From: Boesenbergia rotunda
Lineage: Eukaryota; Streptophyta; Magnoliopsida; Zingiberales; Zingiberaceae
Direction: 5' to 3'
Assembly: GCA_024364735.1 (NCBI GenBank)
Contig: JAGFNQ010001114.1
Span: 1,003,171-1,067,170 of the forward strand
DNA: 64,000 nt
The notes below the pieces were generated by a model. The model did no database searches and had not been told where the DNA came from. It saw only the letters and a list, made by a program, of their open reading frames with translations. The position numbers were made by a program, and so were the translations under genes. Below, one piece after another: positions 10,539 through 21,769 of this stretch. How positions within the stretch are numbered: the first letter of the stretch is position 1; every line of letters begins with the position of its first letter.

Positions 10539-12197
10539 CTATACAATATGGAAAACATACTCTTTTGGTACCCAAATCTTTGATCCATAAGCATCATTTA
10601 GAAATCTTTTAGGTACCCATGCCTTCTTTGTGGTTCCTTTAGCCCCTAGTCTCCTAGATGCACCAATCCTACAGGTAAGTGAGACAAAGGCCACTTCCTT
10701 TGTCTTAGGCCTATATCCTAAGCTGGCCTTATTGTAAACGACCCTTTGACTGTTGATTATCATGTCTAGGTTACTAGATCCTACTTGGAACTTCCTAAGG
10801 GCCTTTGTGAGGTCATCTACCTTTTTCCTTAATTCCCTATTTTCAGTTTCAAGATGTGAAGCATGTGAGGAGGTAGAACTAGCATGCAATTCTTTAAGTT
10901 TAGTAGATTCTACTCTAAGCATGACAATTTCTTCTTTTAGCTCCTTAATTTTACTTCTAGCCTTAGCTAAGTACATGTTAGTGCTAGAAATGATCTTTAC
11001 TAAAGTAGATGAGGGTAAGTGGTATACCTCACTTACCGAAGCTTCTGACTCTGATGATGAAGTGGAGGAGCTCTCATCTTCACTACTTGAGCTTCGTTCA
11101 TCATCTGATGAGTCTGAGTGATCTTGTGCCATAAGAGCGAAGTGGGAGACTTGCTCTTCTTCTTCCTCTGAGGATGATGGATCATACCAAGTTGCCTTAA
11201 GGTTGGTGGCACCCTTCTCCTTTCCCTTTGACATCTTCTTGTCACTCTTCTTCTTCTCCTCCTTCTTGTCATCTCTTTTCTTCAATTGTGGGCACTCATT
11301 CTTCATGTGTCCCTCTTGGTGGCAGTTGTAGCATATAATGTCCTTGCCCTTACCCTTACCTTTGGACCCTTTCCTAGCATAGGACTTGTTAGACAAACTT
11401 TTAAAAGCTCTACGAAATTTTCTTACCATGAACGCCTCTTGATCGCTATCCAAGGAGGCGCTGGATTCCTCTGAATCTGATGAGGATGAGTAAACCACCT
11501 TCTTCTTCTCCTTCCTCTTCTTCTTCTCCTTTTCTGCAACAAAGGCAATACCTTTCTCTTTGGCCAAGACATTAGCTTGCTCGTGTAGCTCAAATTCACA
11601 GAAAAGGTCGTCTAATTTAACAATTGACAAATCCCTTGATATCTTGTAAGCATCAACCATGGATGCCCACAAGGTGATTCTCGGGAAGGCTTGTAGAACA
11701 TACATGATGATGTCCCGATTCTCGATCTTCTCTCCAATGACATGGAGCTCATTGATCACTTCCTTTACCCTTCCATGTAGCTGGCTGACGGTCTCGTTGC
11801 TCTTCATGGATAGGGATTGTAGTTGGGCCACTAGCAAGTCCTTCTTGGCTCTTTTGGACTCGTTTGACCCCTCGTTCAATTCCACCAACTTGTCCCACAG
11901 TTCCTTGGAGCTCTTGAACGGCCCCAACTTGTTCAGTTGCTCCTTTGAGAGCCCGCACTACAGTGTGGTGGTGGCCTTGGCATTGGATTACGTCCTCTTC
12001 ATTACCTCCTTCGACCAAGATCTCATTGGTGTTGGTTCTCGTCTTTCATCGACGGGTGCTTCGAAGCCATCTGCAACACTTATCTAGTTCTCAATATCAT
12101 TCATAAGATAGTACTGCATCCTACCTTTCCAATAAGCAAAGTCGTTCCCGTTGAAGAAGGGTGGTCATGCGGTGGAGTATCCCTCTTGAAACGCCAT
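10539..12197 (-). pseudogene. gag: S Gag, Sirevirus-like, with N-terminal stops
   Basis: The likely start is the ATG at 12197-12195 (MAFQEGYSTA), in frame with the 462-residue open stretch 11927-10539. Four stops interrupt the first 90 codons. FNGNDFAYWKGRMQYYL and KELWDKLVELNEG mark the copia gag domain. A Lys/Ser/Glu-rich linker precedes the zinc knuckle CYNCHQEGHMKNEC (about 11335-11294). Then come an acidic Ser-rich stretch with FALMAQ, a leucine coiled coil (KIKELKEEIVMLRVE) and the C-terminal block NLDMIINSQ...YNKASLGY. This block recurs in the gags of T and Y. Gag would form the particle and bind RNA through the knuckle. The length of over 550 residues is typical of Sireviruses and long for other copia. 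Confidence 0.88.
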
Positions 12198-12240
12198 TAA
12201 ATTTGCTCCGGTTGACGCTTAGTTCTTCCGAAACGCACCG

Positions 12241-12253
12241 GCTCTAATACCAA
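12241..12253 (-). other. Primer-binding site of S
   Basis: Plus-strand GCTCTAATACCAA reads TTGGTATTAGAGC on the minus strand, a one-mismatch initiator Met-tRNA primer site directly after the 5' LTR. Confidence 0.85.
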
Positions 12254-12254
12254 C

Positions 12255-13148
12255 TGAAGGATCGTCTAGGCGTGCTAGAGGGGGGTGAATAGCACTTTTT
12301 CGGATTGGATCTCTACAAAACTGTTAGCGCAGCGGAAATAATATGCAAAGGAAATCAAGACAATGCTAACAACAATATTTTTACTTGGTATCCACCCAGA
12401 TGGGTGACTAATCCAAGGATCCACGCCGCGAGCACCACTTTCACTATGGAAAATTTTCATTCAGGTGGAGAAACCTTTACAGTCGATCTTCCTCTTTACA
12501 GAATGAAAATATGAGAGAGGAAGTATGAAACACTCTTCAGACGAGCAACACTTCGACACTGTACGGAACCGTACCGTGCTCGTGCAAAAAGGTGGTCCTT
12601 TTATAGGTGAACAGGACAAACTCGCAGTCTGTCCAGCCCCGCACCAGTTGACTGCCCCAAGGGCAGTCGACTGGTTTAGCATTAATTGCTAGCCAACGGC
12701 TAGTTTTCGGGGTATACTAGTTGACTGCCCCATGGGCAGTCGACTGGTCCGAGGCCAAAAACTTTCTATGGGTTTTGGCAGTCGACTGCCCTGCCTCTCA
12801 GCTCAGCTCCAGCCACTCCGTACCTTCTCCTTCACGTGTGCTTTCAGGTCTGCTCACTTGGTTTGCCTCTTGAAGTCCTCTTCCTCTGGCTATCGTCCCT
12901 CGGATGCGCACGTAAGCCTTCCCTTGGATTGCCTCCATGCCACCCTTCACGTGTTCCCTTGAAGTCCACTTCCTGGCTTGCCCTTGGAGCTCTCCTCCCT
13001 AGGATATGTCCAACATGTGTGATTCTCCAAGTCCTGCAAACTCAATCACACACATCAAATACAACATAACACTCTAACCTTAAACATATTCAACCACACA
13101 CATCAAAACCATGATCTTCCAATCATTTAAGGGTCGATTGCCTCAACA
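12255..13148 (-). repeat. S 5' LTR (894 bp)
   Basis: Runs TGAAGGATCG...CCTCAACA on the plus strand. It is intact and not interrupted, so it serves as the reference for the split 3' LTR. It has CAGTCGACTG-type palindromes at 12645-12790. The target duplication ACCAG follows at 13149. Confidence 0.92.
12598..12606 (-). promoter_or_regulatory. TATA box of S 5' LTR
   Basis: CTTTTATAG reads CTATAAAAG on the minus strand in the middle of the LTR. The other LTR has the same site near 3275. Confidence 0.6.
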
Positions 13149-13153
13149 ACCAG

Positions 13154-13425
13154 GACTTATTGCTCAACCTTATGTCAGGACTTAGTTGCCCAGTCCGCGA
13201 CCAGGACTTAGTGCCCAATTCTTAGAACCAAGACTTCATGCCTAGTGTTCCTAGGACTTTTCCTGCACACTTGAGTAACATCGTTAGAGCACCAATAATA
13301 CTTAACTTTGAACCCTTTGCGAATATCAAAACAATGTTCGATATGGTGCTTCCGGCACCAACAATCTCCCCCTATTTGTTTTATGGCAACACAATTCAAA
13401 GTTAAGTAAACATTATAACCTCTCT
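13154..13425 (-). mobile_element. Family W 3' LTR, second part, and polypurine tract
   Basis: The LTR resumes after S and ends GGCACCAACA at 13363. ATCTCCCCCTATTTG at 13364-13378 is the reverse complement of a polypurine tract, so this is a 3' LTR and the internal region lay to the right. Only about 60 bp of that internal region remains before X-type sequence begins near 13426. Confidence 0.75.
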
Positions 13426-14899
13426 TTACCTTATGATCTTCTACCGTATGTCCCTCCCTTCTTGGACGTCGTATGGACGACATTGTACCAAGAACCGGAA
13501 TCACCAAGGGCCTCTAATTAATCGCTTCTTCACTCTCCGATCAAAACCCTAGCCAAGGGTTTCACCACCGGCCACTCCTCTTCCCTTTTTCTTGCTCCTC
13601 CGCCCTCCAAGGGCTTCCAAAGCCTGCCGGCCACAAGAAAGCACAGGAGAGGAAGATGAAGAAGATGAGGAAGAAGAGAAACAAGTCTCTTCTTCACCGA
13701 AACCAAGCCGCCTAACCCCTTTTCTTCTCCCTTGATTGCGCCGCCACCTTCACCAAGAGAAGGGGTTTCTTTCTCCACAACCCTGCATTTTCCCTTTTCT
13801 TCTTACTGTCGAGCACCACAAAAGGAAGAGGAAGACTCCTCCTTATCCTTGTGACTTTCGACCAAGAGGTTAAGAAGAGAGTGGGAAGAAAAGAGGAGGA
13901 ATTCCTCTCTTCTTGTGGGCGCCGGCCGGTTGACCTAGGAGAGAGAAAGAGAGGGAGAGAAAAGTAAAGCATTGGTTTAGATGAATAATTGGATTATCCA
14001 TGGTCTCATGATTCCATGGGGTATATATAGGGCTACGATAGGGACCATGAGGAGGAGTTGGGTCTTGGCCCACTAATGGATCCAAATCCGATCCATTAAT
14101 GAAGATCCATTCCACTAAAGGATCTCCATTGAACTTCCTCACAAACCCCCATATTTTCATATGGGATCCACCTATTATGAGTACATCCATCTCCTTGTGT
14201 TTAAGATATTGAATGTCCATCAATTAATTTAAATTATTGACAATTTTAATTAATCAACTTCTAACTCCTTGATTAGTACCACTCATCCTTATCATTATGT
14301 TGGATCAAATCCACCTACAAGGTTTAACATGATGAACCTTATGAGCTCATCAAGGGGGCATCATGATCTCGACTCACCAGGACATGGATTCTGTCAATAA
14401 TCAACGGCACACCATGTATATAATATTATTTCCCAACTTACCGGGCCTATCGATTTAACAGAATAAATCTCGCCCATTGGTAAATCAAAGAAATAAAATA
14501 CTAAATACATGTGCCTGTTATTATATCAGGATTTAAAGATTGTACTCCATAATAAATCGAGGTCTAATTCAATTATTAAGTCTGTACAAATTGGATCACC
14601 TCTATTTTAGTCCTGCTCAATGCACAAAAAGTACACTAGTGTAATTTTATGGTCATGATAAACCACACCTAATTACACTACAACCATCCCGATGGTTTGT
14701 CCAACTCCATGATTGTGAGCCTCTGCTTATACTATGCAAGGGACTGATAACATGATCTTCTGTGTGTTACCACACACCATATTATCTACAGTGCAAAGTA
14801 TCATACTGTTATGCATATACTAATATAAACATGCAACTATGTTGTTGTGATTCTCTTTCAAAATGTAGATGTACATAGAAAAAGATAAATCTTTTAATA
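13426..14899 (-). mobile_element. X-type copia LTR fragment
   Basis: Collinear with about 46845-48305 of the X LTR: the TCTTCTACC and TGTCCCTCCCTTC block, GGTATATATAGGG, and the tract with CTCATCAAGGGGGCATCATG, AACTTACCGGG and ACACTAGTGTAATT. It lacks about the first 365 bp and the last 14 bp of that LTR, so both ends are truncated. A minus-strand TATA lies at 14021-14029. No coding seen. Confidence 0.8.
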
Positions 14900-17012
14900 T
14901 GTTAGTGATATAAGAGAAGTGTCCTAAGGCAATCGCCTTATGATAGTAATCATTTATTTTAATAAATAAATATTCACTATTTGAGTATACATGTTTGTGT
15001 ATTTGATTGAGATCTTAAACTCATTTACTGAATGTCCGCAATACAATTCACAGCATGAGAGAATTTGTGATGAATTCACAACTAGTGATTATCTCTACAT
15101 GTGCAATTGTGAAGTATTGAAATTGTCCCTAGTCGATGAATTGATAAATACGGACACTATCAATTCTGTTGAGACTAGCATGAGTTATTCTCTAATCAGC
15201 TGATTCTCACTGGCTGGTGACATTGAGATGTCCGGAGATAAACATGAATTCTAGTTAAGGGAACTAGTTCATTGGAGTGACTGGCTGTAAAACTTCATAT
15301 GGTAGTCTACATATAGATATGTCAGTGAAGTTCATACTGCAGCTTAAGTGCGATGTTCCTTTGACTTGCGGTGTTCAAGTCATCTTGGTCATGGAGACTT
15401 ATACTTTGACATCCTAAGCAAGAATCTCCAAGGAGGTGTGGACCCCAGGATGATTGGGTATAAGCCGAAGTGCTCGAAGATGTTTGAACAGCCTACAAAG
15501 GATTCACCACTCCTTGCGAGGAGATGTATACCCGAGGCCTATCGTCGGATTGTTACTCGAAGCCTCTGGCCAGAGCATGACATGTTCAGAGTATGAATCT
15601 CTTAAATACATGAGAGTAATTAGAATCCATTGGACGAGAAAACGTTACTTGGGTTAGGTGTGACGTAGTCAGCCTAGTGGGGACTGACACACATAGACCA
15701 TGTCCTGAACCAAGTGGGGATAAGATGGTGAAGGGAATGAGGCACGATTCATTATAGCTGCTGAAGGGTTTCAGAATTGTTTCTGAGGTCAACCATTGAT
15801 CTTTCGATTAATTAGGGATCATGATGTACTACTAGGTGCCACTCATGATCGTTCTATAATTGATTAATTATAGACGGCCAACATAAATCGAAAGTCTATT
15901 TAGTCACACGCACTACGAGTAATCCGAGGGATTTAAAACGAGTTGAAAATTAGATTTTCCAATCAAGAGAGATTAGGTTTGGTTGAGCCAAACAATAAGT
16001 CGAATCTGAAATTTTCAGAGACGCATCGGAAGCGTAAAATGGCTAAGTCTTTTGAAGACTTAATAGATGAATTAAATAAGTTTAATTCATTGGGACGTGG
16101 CTTGGATGGGCCGGCCAAAGAGGGCCTCCATCCTCTTTGCTTGGCCGGCCACAACAAAGGGAGAGAACCAAGTTTTTGGTTCAATTTATAAAATAAACCA
16201 AGTGTGGTTTGTTTTATAAAATTATGGATGATATAAATTTTTATATAATAAACCAAGGTTTGGTTTATTTTTCATGGAAATTAAAATGAACCATGGATTG
16301 GTTTATTTTATAAAATCAATCATGGATTGATTTACCATGATATGGAAATTTATTCCATAGGAGAGAAGAGACTTGATTGATTTTTATCATGAATTAAAAT
16401 ATGATTTTAACCATGATATAAAATCAAACTTGGCATGATGGAATAAGTTATTTCATATTTGAGAGGCTTGATGGTTGAGAGGCCACTATATAAAGGACCC
16501 AAGGCAAGGCTTGGAAGATAATCGAAGTGATGAAGGCTTAGGCTCTCTCCCTCTCTTTCTCTCCTTCTCTTCTCCCCTTCTTGCCGTGCGCCAACCAGCC
16601 CCAAGAAGGAGCACCAGCCGGCCATCCTTTTGTGGTTAGTCTTCCAACTTCTCTCTTGGTTTGTCTTGTCGCGTTCTCGGAGAATCTAGTAGTTCTCGAG
16701 AACACGAAACTCGTGGCTTTGCGAAGTCATCCCGAAGATACTCGGCGTGGACGCGAATAGAGGAGGAGCTTCCAAGGGACGCTTACGGTTGGATCTCGTC
16801 CCTTCCTTCGGGTTACGCGAGGTAATACGTAAATTAGTTTATGTTTCTGCAAAATTTCAAATATATGATCATGTCTACACAAGATAAAATTGCATGCTTA
16901 GATGTGTGGTTAAATGATTTAGAGAAATTATTTATGATAAACCTTCCGCTGCACGTAATTAATTTTGAAATTACAAACCCGCATCCATGTCAACATGCAC
17001 CCGGTCCCAACA
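14900..17012 (+). mobile_element. Z-type LTR without internal region (solo-like), 2.1 kb
   Basis: Starts TGTTAGTGATATAAGAGAAG and ends CACCCGGTCCCAACA, the reverse complement of the Z LTR ends at 57451 and 55155. No polypurine tract precedes it and no primer site follows it. Flanks TAATA and TCCTA do not match, so there is no target duplication, and deletion or recombination with neighbours is likely. TATATAAA at 16487-16494 is the probable TATA box. The frames in it are not conserved proteins. Confidence 0.85.
16487..16494 (+). promoter_or_regulatory. TATA box of the solo-like Z LTR
   Basis: CACTATATAAAGGACC lies in the LTR. The full-length Z LTR has the corresponding site at about 55817. 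Confidence 0.6.
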
Positions 17013-17083
17013 TCCTAGCAAAAGCATCGCAGCCTTTTCCATTTCGATGAGCCCTTTTTGAGGCGTTTCCTCATTGACCTCCC

Positions 17084-18198
17084 TTAGGATCTAGGCGGCA
17101 GGATGTCGGCAGGAGGTGCCAACTTTTCCTTATCTTCTCCCGTCTCGATGATGACGAGAGGCAGGTCGGCATCCTGGGCACTGCGCAGCTCCGGAGCCCC
17201 TTGGGTTGTAGCTGACTCAAGCACGGCTGGTGCCTCTATTTGCTCTAGCATTGTGTACTTGTCGGAAGTCTCTGTAGCCCCCTCCGAAGCCTCGGCCGAG
17301 TCAGATGGTACAGTGAGAAGGGTTGTGGGAGGATCTAGGGCCTGCTTATTGGCTTCATCCCACTTGATGAGCCAATTCATCACCCTCGATAACATGGTGT
17401 CCTTTGCAATAAACAAGCCATGGAACATCAGTTAGAATTTACATACATTTATAAAAAAGACAAACTTACCGACGTTGGGGCTGATGCTGGTGACTTTAGG
17501 GCTGAGGCCCACTCGGTACATGAGTTCGTCACTATGCACCATACCTGGGCCACTAAACTCCATGCCCGACAGGAGGCTCCTAGCCTGCTAGTAGCCTAGG
17601 TCCTGTTGGAAGTCCCCTAGCTCTGGAGGGGTAGGCAGGTTTTCCCTCCAGCGACTGGGGCTGAAGGGACGTTGGGGCAGTCGAATGATGAAGAACTACT
17701 CTTTCCATCCCTTGTGGGATGAAGGAAACCCCTCCTAAGAACCTATGGCTGGGGCACGCCGTAATGCTAAATGCCCCTCGCGAGCTAGTCGGAACACAGA
17801 AAAAATGAAAGAAACGGGGGGTTAGAGGAATGTCAAAGAGCTTGAAGATGATAAACGCCCTGCCCATTTGGGCGAAGGCATTGGGAGCTATCTGGTGGAG
17901 AGGAATGTCAAAGTAGGAAGCGATACTCATGAAGAAAGGGGGGGGGGGGGAGAGGGAAACGAAGCCCTAACTCTACCTGCCCTAGGAAGAAGGTAAAGAA
18001 GTCTAAGGGAAGTTCTACGGGTGATTGGTCCACCCTAGGAACTTCTACCTCCATCTCAACCGGGATGTCGTAGGCCTCATAGGCCACTCGGAGCGTTTCC
18101 GACCTAACCCTAGAAGACGTGGACTCATACCAGCCCGGTTGGTACCCCTCTTCCGGAGTGCCCTTCTTACCCTGGTCCTTCTTGCTATGCTTACCCAT
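17084..18198 (-). pseudogene. N-terminal part of gypsy-type gag-like (T28) gene, frameshifted
   Basis: Starts MGKHSKKDQGKKGTPEEG at 18198. The region FFTFFLGQVELGLRFPLPPP runs into a 13-base G run at about 17938, where the frame shifts. It continues as YFDIPLHQIAPNAFAQMGRA and LFDIPLTPRFFHFFCV, which is the pattern of the plant domain called putative gypsy type transposon (PF04195, from memory). A second frame change near 17500 leads to an acidic Ala/Glu/Ser-rich tail ending at 17084. A TATA box and leader lie upstream, as in a gene. The coiled-coil remainder is at 620-1795. Function in the element is not established; it occupies the gag position. Confidence 0.6.
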
Positions 18199-18336
18199 AG
18201 TTCCTAAGGAAGGAGGTGAGAATGAAAAAGAAGACTTACGCGTGGGAAAGAGTCCTTAGAGGAAGAAGACGAGAGCGATGTCTGCAAACGCTCTAATCGA
18301 CGATGCCAGAAGGCGGACAGACGTTTTCACCTCCCC

Positions 18337-18345
18337 TTTTTATAG
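18337..18345 (-). promoter_or_regulatory. TATA box upstream of T28 gene
   Basis: Plus CTTTTTATAGGG reads CCCTATAAAAAG on the minus strand, about 140 bp upstream of the start codon at 18198. Spacing is suitable for a 5' leader of about 100 bases. Confidence 0.5.
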
Positions 18346-18844
18346 GGAAGAAGTCGCCTACATGCGTACATTGGGGGCAAGGCACGTGGAAGGCGATGAG
18401 CATCCATCTCAAAGCAGCATCACATTCGAGGTGGCCATTTGATAGGGTCCTGCAGTGCATATCAGCAGGAGATTGCGAAGAGAGAAGTTTTAGCACGTGG
18501 TAAAGGCGCATTCGCGAAGGGGTTTTGAAGCCATTAAGAAACTCCCATGCGCTTGTATGGATGATAGACAACTATCATTGTTGTGCCACGAAGTTCGTAG
18601 AAGCCTTTTTGGAAGTCTAATTCAAAAGGGATTGCCTCGGATCGAGGGATGAATGTTTCGATTTCTCCGACCAGACAACCCACTAATGAAGTAGTAATGG
18701 AGATATGGACCCACCACAGAATAGCTTCTCTGCGTTGCACCACTAGTCTAATCAGTCAACCACACTTCCTTTGATTAGACTTGAAGGGAAGGACTTGTGA
18801 TGGGGTTGAGCATAACGGGGTTGATATGTGGGGTGAGGAAGCTA

Positions 18845-19570
18845 TGTGTTAGGGTCCACCGAGTCTGAACAGGTCTCTCAGACTCCCGAGACCTCCTCGG
18901 GAGGATAGACTCCCGAGACCACCTCGGGTAGGCAGACTCCCAAGACCTCCTTGGGAGGGTAGACTCCTGAGATCTCCTCGGGAGGGCAGACTCCCAAGAC
19001 CACCTTGGGAAGGCAGACTCTCGAGACCAACTTGGGACGGTATACGCCTGAAACCTCCCCGGGAAGATAAGCTCCCGAAGCCCTTCGGGAGAGGAAATCT
19101 CCCAAGACCTCCATGGGAAAGCGGAGCCCAAAAAGTCACAAATCCGATAGCCCGACTCCAATAGTCGTTACTCTCTCTTATTCAGGAAAGGTTGCGGATA
19201 ATTATTGTCCTTTATATGCGACAATTAAGGCTCAATAATCGCGGGAGCCATTACCTAAGAGCTATCAGGTAACTGACAAGCACGGAACGTGGAGAAGAAC
19301 ATGGAGATGCATGTAACCAAGCCTACAGGTATATATGGTACTCCAACCCCCCCAGGTAAAGGGGTTACACTCATCTTACTCACAACTCCTCCTTAGTTCT
19401 TTTCCTACAATATACTCGAGTGCTAACTTGAGCGTCAGAGTGGGCTCCGCCAGAAAATCTCCGGCGTGTTCCCATTAACGCTCGTGTTAATCTGTAGGGC
19501 AGGATCTCCTTTCCTTTCGTCATCGTCCTCGTGGGTTGGACTTTGGTTACTGGTCATTCGCGTTGATTCC
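18845..19570 (+). mobile_element. LTR-like segment of a gypsy-type element
   Basis: Starts TGTTAGGGTCCACCGAG. At 19429-19470 it has CTTGAGCGTCAGAGTGGGC and a GCCAGAAAATCTCCGGCGTG block, a motif I associate with the ends of plant gypsy LTRs. It contains the 27-bp hairpin array. The right boundary is uncertain; no primer site was found. Open frames across it arise from the 27-bp period. Confidence 0.4.
18881..19123. repeat. Nine tandem 27-bp hairpin units
   Basis: Exactly 9 x 27 bp. Most units are short palindromes such as CTCCCGAGACCTCCTCGGGA. The two stem halves change together: CCCGAG pairs with CTCGGG in units 1-2, CCCAAG with CTTGGG in units 3 and 5, and CCCGAAG with CTTCGGG in unit 8. 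Confidence 0.9.
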
Positions 19571-20470
19571 TTCCGGAATAGTAATTTAAAAATAAAAATT
19601 TAAAATTAAGTCTTCCCCATAACTTGATCCTATTTTCTCCCCTTTTGGTCAAATCAAAATTTAAACATGTTAAGGGTAAAATTAACACTAATAAGAAAGA
19701 CTTATAAAAATACATAGAAAATTATTTAAACATCCAAAATTTTCAAATTTTTTTTTAGAATATGTCAAAGATAATATTTAGTTTCGAGAAAATATAGTAT
19801 TTCAAAATTTAGTTGAAAGTTGTTTTTAAAATTTAAAGTCTAATTTTTTAACTATAATTTACAATAATTTATTTTTACTCAAAAATTATTCTAATTTTTA
19901 TCCAAGTTAGAATTTTAGTAAACTCATCTCCGTAAAAATTGTCAAAGTAAAATTAATTTTCTAACTTTAAGAAAATAATTTTAGATTTTGATTATGACTT
20001 CAAAAAAATTTCAAAATTTTAGATAATCCATAGATCCTAGAAAATCGGACTTGATGAAATTAATTTTTTAAGTATTTTTAAAATTTAGAAATATATTTTT
20101 GAATGAAAAATCATAATAAATATTTTTAATTATTAAAAATTTCAAAAAAAAAGAATTATCAATAGCTCACAACAAACTCTATTATTAAAAAAAATATAAA
20201 ACTAACTTTTCTACAAAGCTTACATATTCGAAAAAAATTTCACAAGTATGGTAAATAAGAATTAATTAACAAAAATTGATAAACGAGTATAAAATATATC
20301 AATTTTGTTTAGATTTTGGGACCCAAAATAAATTCCTACCAACAATATTAACCAAAAATTTAGGTGGAATATAAGTTTTAGGTATTTTAGCAATTTAGCT
20401 CCTGTGATACCGTAAATATCAATTTAGTCCTCTAGTATATCAAATTTTAGAACTAGGAACTTTTAAGTAT
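19571..20470 (-). other. AT-rich stretch, degraded internal region of N
   Basis: Very AT-rich with runs of A and T and no recognisable coding. Given the gag to its right on the minus strand, it should correspond to the lost pol part of element N, but I see no pol motif. Confidence 0.4.
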
Positions 20471-20562
20471 GCATAATTTTTGAATACCTCAATTTCTTCC
20501 TTTAGCATTTCATTTTCATGTTTCAATTTGTCAAACATTTCAAGTGGGCATGAAGAAACTAG

Positions 20563-21710
20563 TTATTTTTTCAATTCTAAATTTTTATTTTCTAATTTAC
20601 ATATCGATTTCATCATAACCTTAATACCTGAACAATGTTCATCAGGAGGTAGAAAACATACCTCACTTACCATGTCTTTTTCGAAGTCTGAAGCTCCCCC
20701 TTCATCGCTGCTATCTTCAGATGTGGCTCCCCCTTCATCGATGCTTTCTTCTTCTTCATGGGTGGTCATTAGCAGAAGTCCGGCGTGTTCCATGAGATTA
20801 GACTCATCCGATGATGATTCGTTCCATATGGCTTTTAGATTCTTGTGTTTAGCCTTGTTGGATTTGTTCACCTTTAGCCTCGGGCAGTTCTCCTTGATGT
20901 TCCCTTCTTCCTCACAATTGTAACAACCTTGCTTTGGGGAATGTTTCTTATTCTGCACTTTATTAAGTCTTTTAGATTTGAAATACTTGGATAGTTTCCT
21001 TACCATGTATGTTGTATCTTCATCATCTTCTAAAGATTCCTCCTTGTGTTAGATCTTTCTCATGCTTAGGGCTATGTTGTCCATCTTACTCTTTCCTGCA
21101 AATCAAGATTCATGAAGTTCTAATGTCGAAAATAATTGTTCTAAGGTACTTATCTCAAGATGCTTAGAGATGAAGTACACGTCTATTATGGAAGTGCAGT
21201 CTGGGGTCCTTGGAAATGCGTTTAAAGCATAACTCTGTGCGTCGTGACTTGTTACCGTTTCTCCGAGGTTCTTAAGTCTCGTGATCAACTCTTTGAGTTT
21301 AGCGGTAGCTGCGCAACTGATTCTCCTTCTTCCATTTGGAGGTTGCTGAGTTGGTTGCGGAGCAAATCTCATTTTGCCAGCTTTGTTTCAGAAGCACCTT
21401 GATGGAGTTCCAGGAACTTTTTCCAAAATTCCTTTGCTAATTGGTAAGTCCCAATTCGGTTGACTTCATGTGCAGGTAGTACAATTAGCAGATGGAATTC
21501 TGCTTTCCCGTTAGCTACAAAGTCCGCTTGCTCCTTTTTCGTCCACAAGCTCTCGTCTTTATCTTTATTATCTGCATCTTTGGGAACTTCAAAATCATTT
21601 TTCATTATTAGTAATAAATCAAAATCAATTTTAAAACATACTTGCATTTTTCGCTTCCAAGTAATGAACTCCCCCTCAAACTTTGGCAGGTAGATAACTG
21701 GCTCGACCAT
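20563..21710 (-). pseudogene. N Gag (copia, Sirevirus-like), broken
   Basis: Starts MVEPVIYLPKFEGEFITWKR at 21710. The copia gag domain continues as TYQLAKEFWKKFLELHQGAS, then a frame change near 21370 leads to LKNLGETVTSHDAQSYALNAFPR. A stop follows, then the knuckle region 21006-20563 with CYNCEEEGNIKENC, where the zinc-binding His is Asn. An acidic Ser/Asp/Glu-rich tail with HAGLLLMTTHEEEE follows. It would have formed the particle; the knuckle change, frameshift and stops make it dead. Confidence 0.75.
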
Positions 21711-21755
21711 TTTGTATGTGCTTCAGATAGTGTTTAGTCCTTCTGGACCATCCTG

Positions 21756-21768
21756 GCTCTAATGCCAC
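21756..21768 (-). other. Primer-binding site of N
   Basis: GCTCTAATGCCAC reads GTGGCATTAGAGC on the minus strand, a diverged initiator Met-tRNA site, next to the LTR start at 21770. Confidence 0.65.
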
Positions 21769-21769
21769 T

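Larger units (their letters stand above)
2922..13148 (-). mobile_element. Element S: full-length Sirevirus-like Ty1/copia, degenerate
   Basis: Complete LTR retrotransposon on the minus strand, flanked by the 5-bp target duplication ACCAG (2917-2921 and 13149-13153) and inserted into the W LTR. The 5' LTR is 12255-13148, primer site 12241-12253, gag 12197-10539, protease 10514-9975, integrase 9929-9339, RT and RNase H 9338-7443, and polypurine tract 6473-6490. The 3' LTR is 6472-2922, interrupted by element G. The gag-pol order protease, integrase, RT, RNase H is that of copia. The whole gag-pol stays in one frame, with eight in-frame stops that I can place. The internal region has suffered point mutation rather than rearrangement. 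Confidence 0.93.

Noticed and set aside
18775..19161. Protein with 9-residue repeats on the minus strand
   Set aside because: The open frames (several overlapping) follow automatically from a 27-bp tandem repeat without stops. Paired stem changes fit a folded nucleic acid better.
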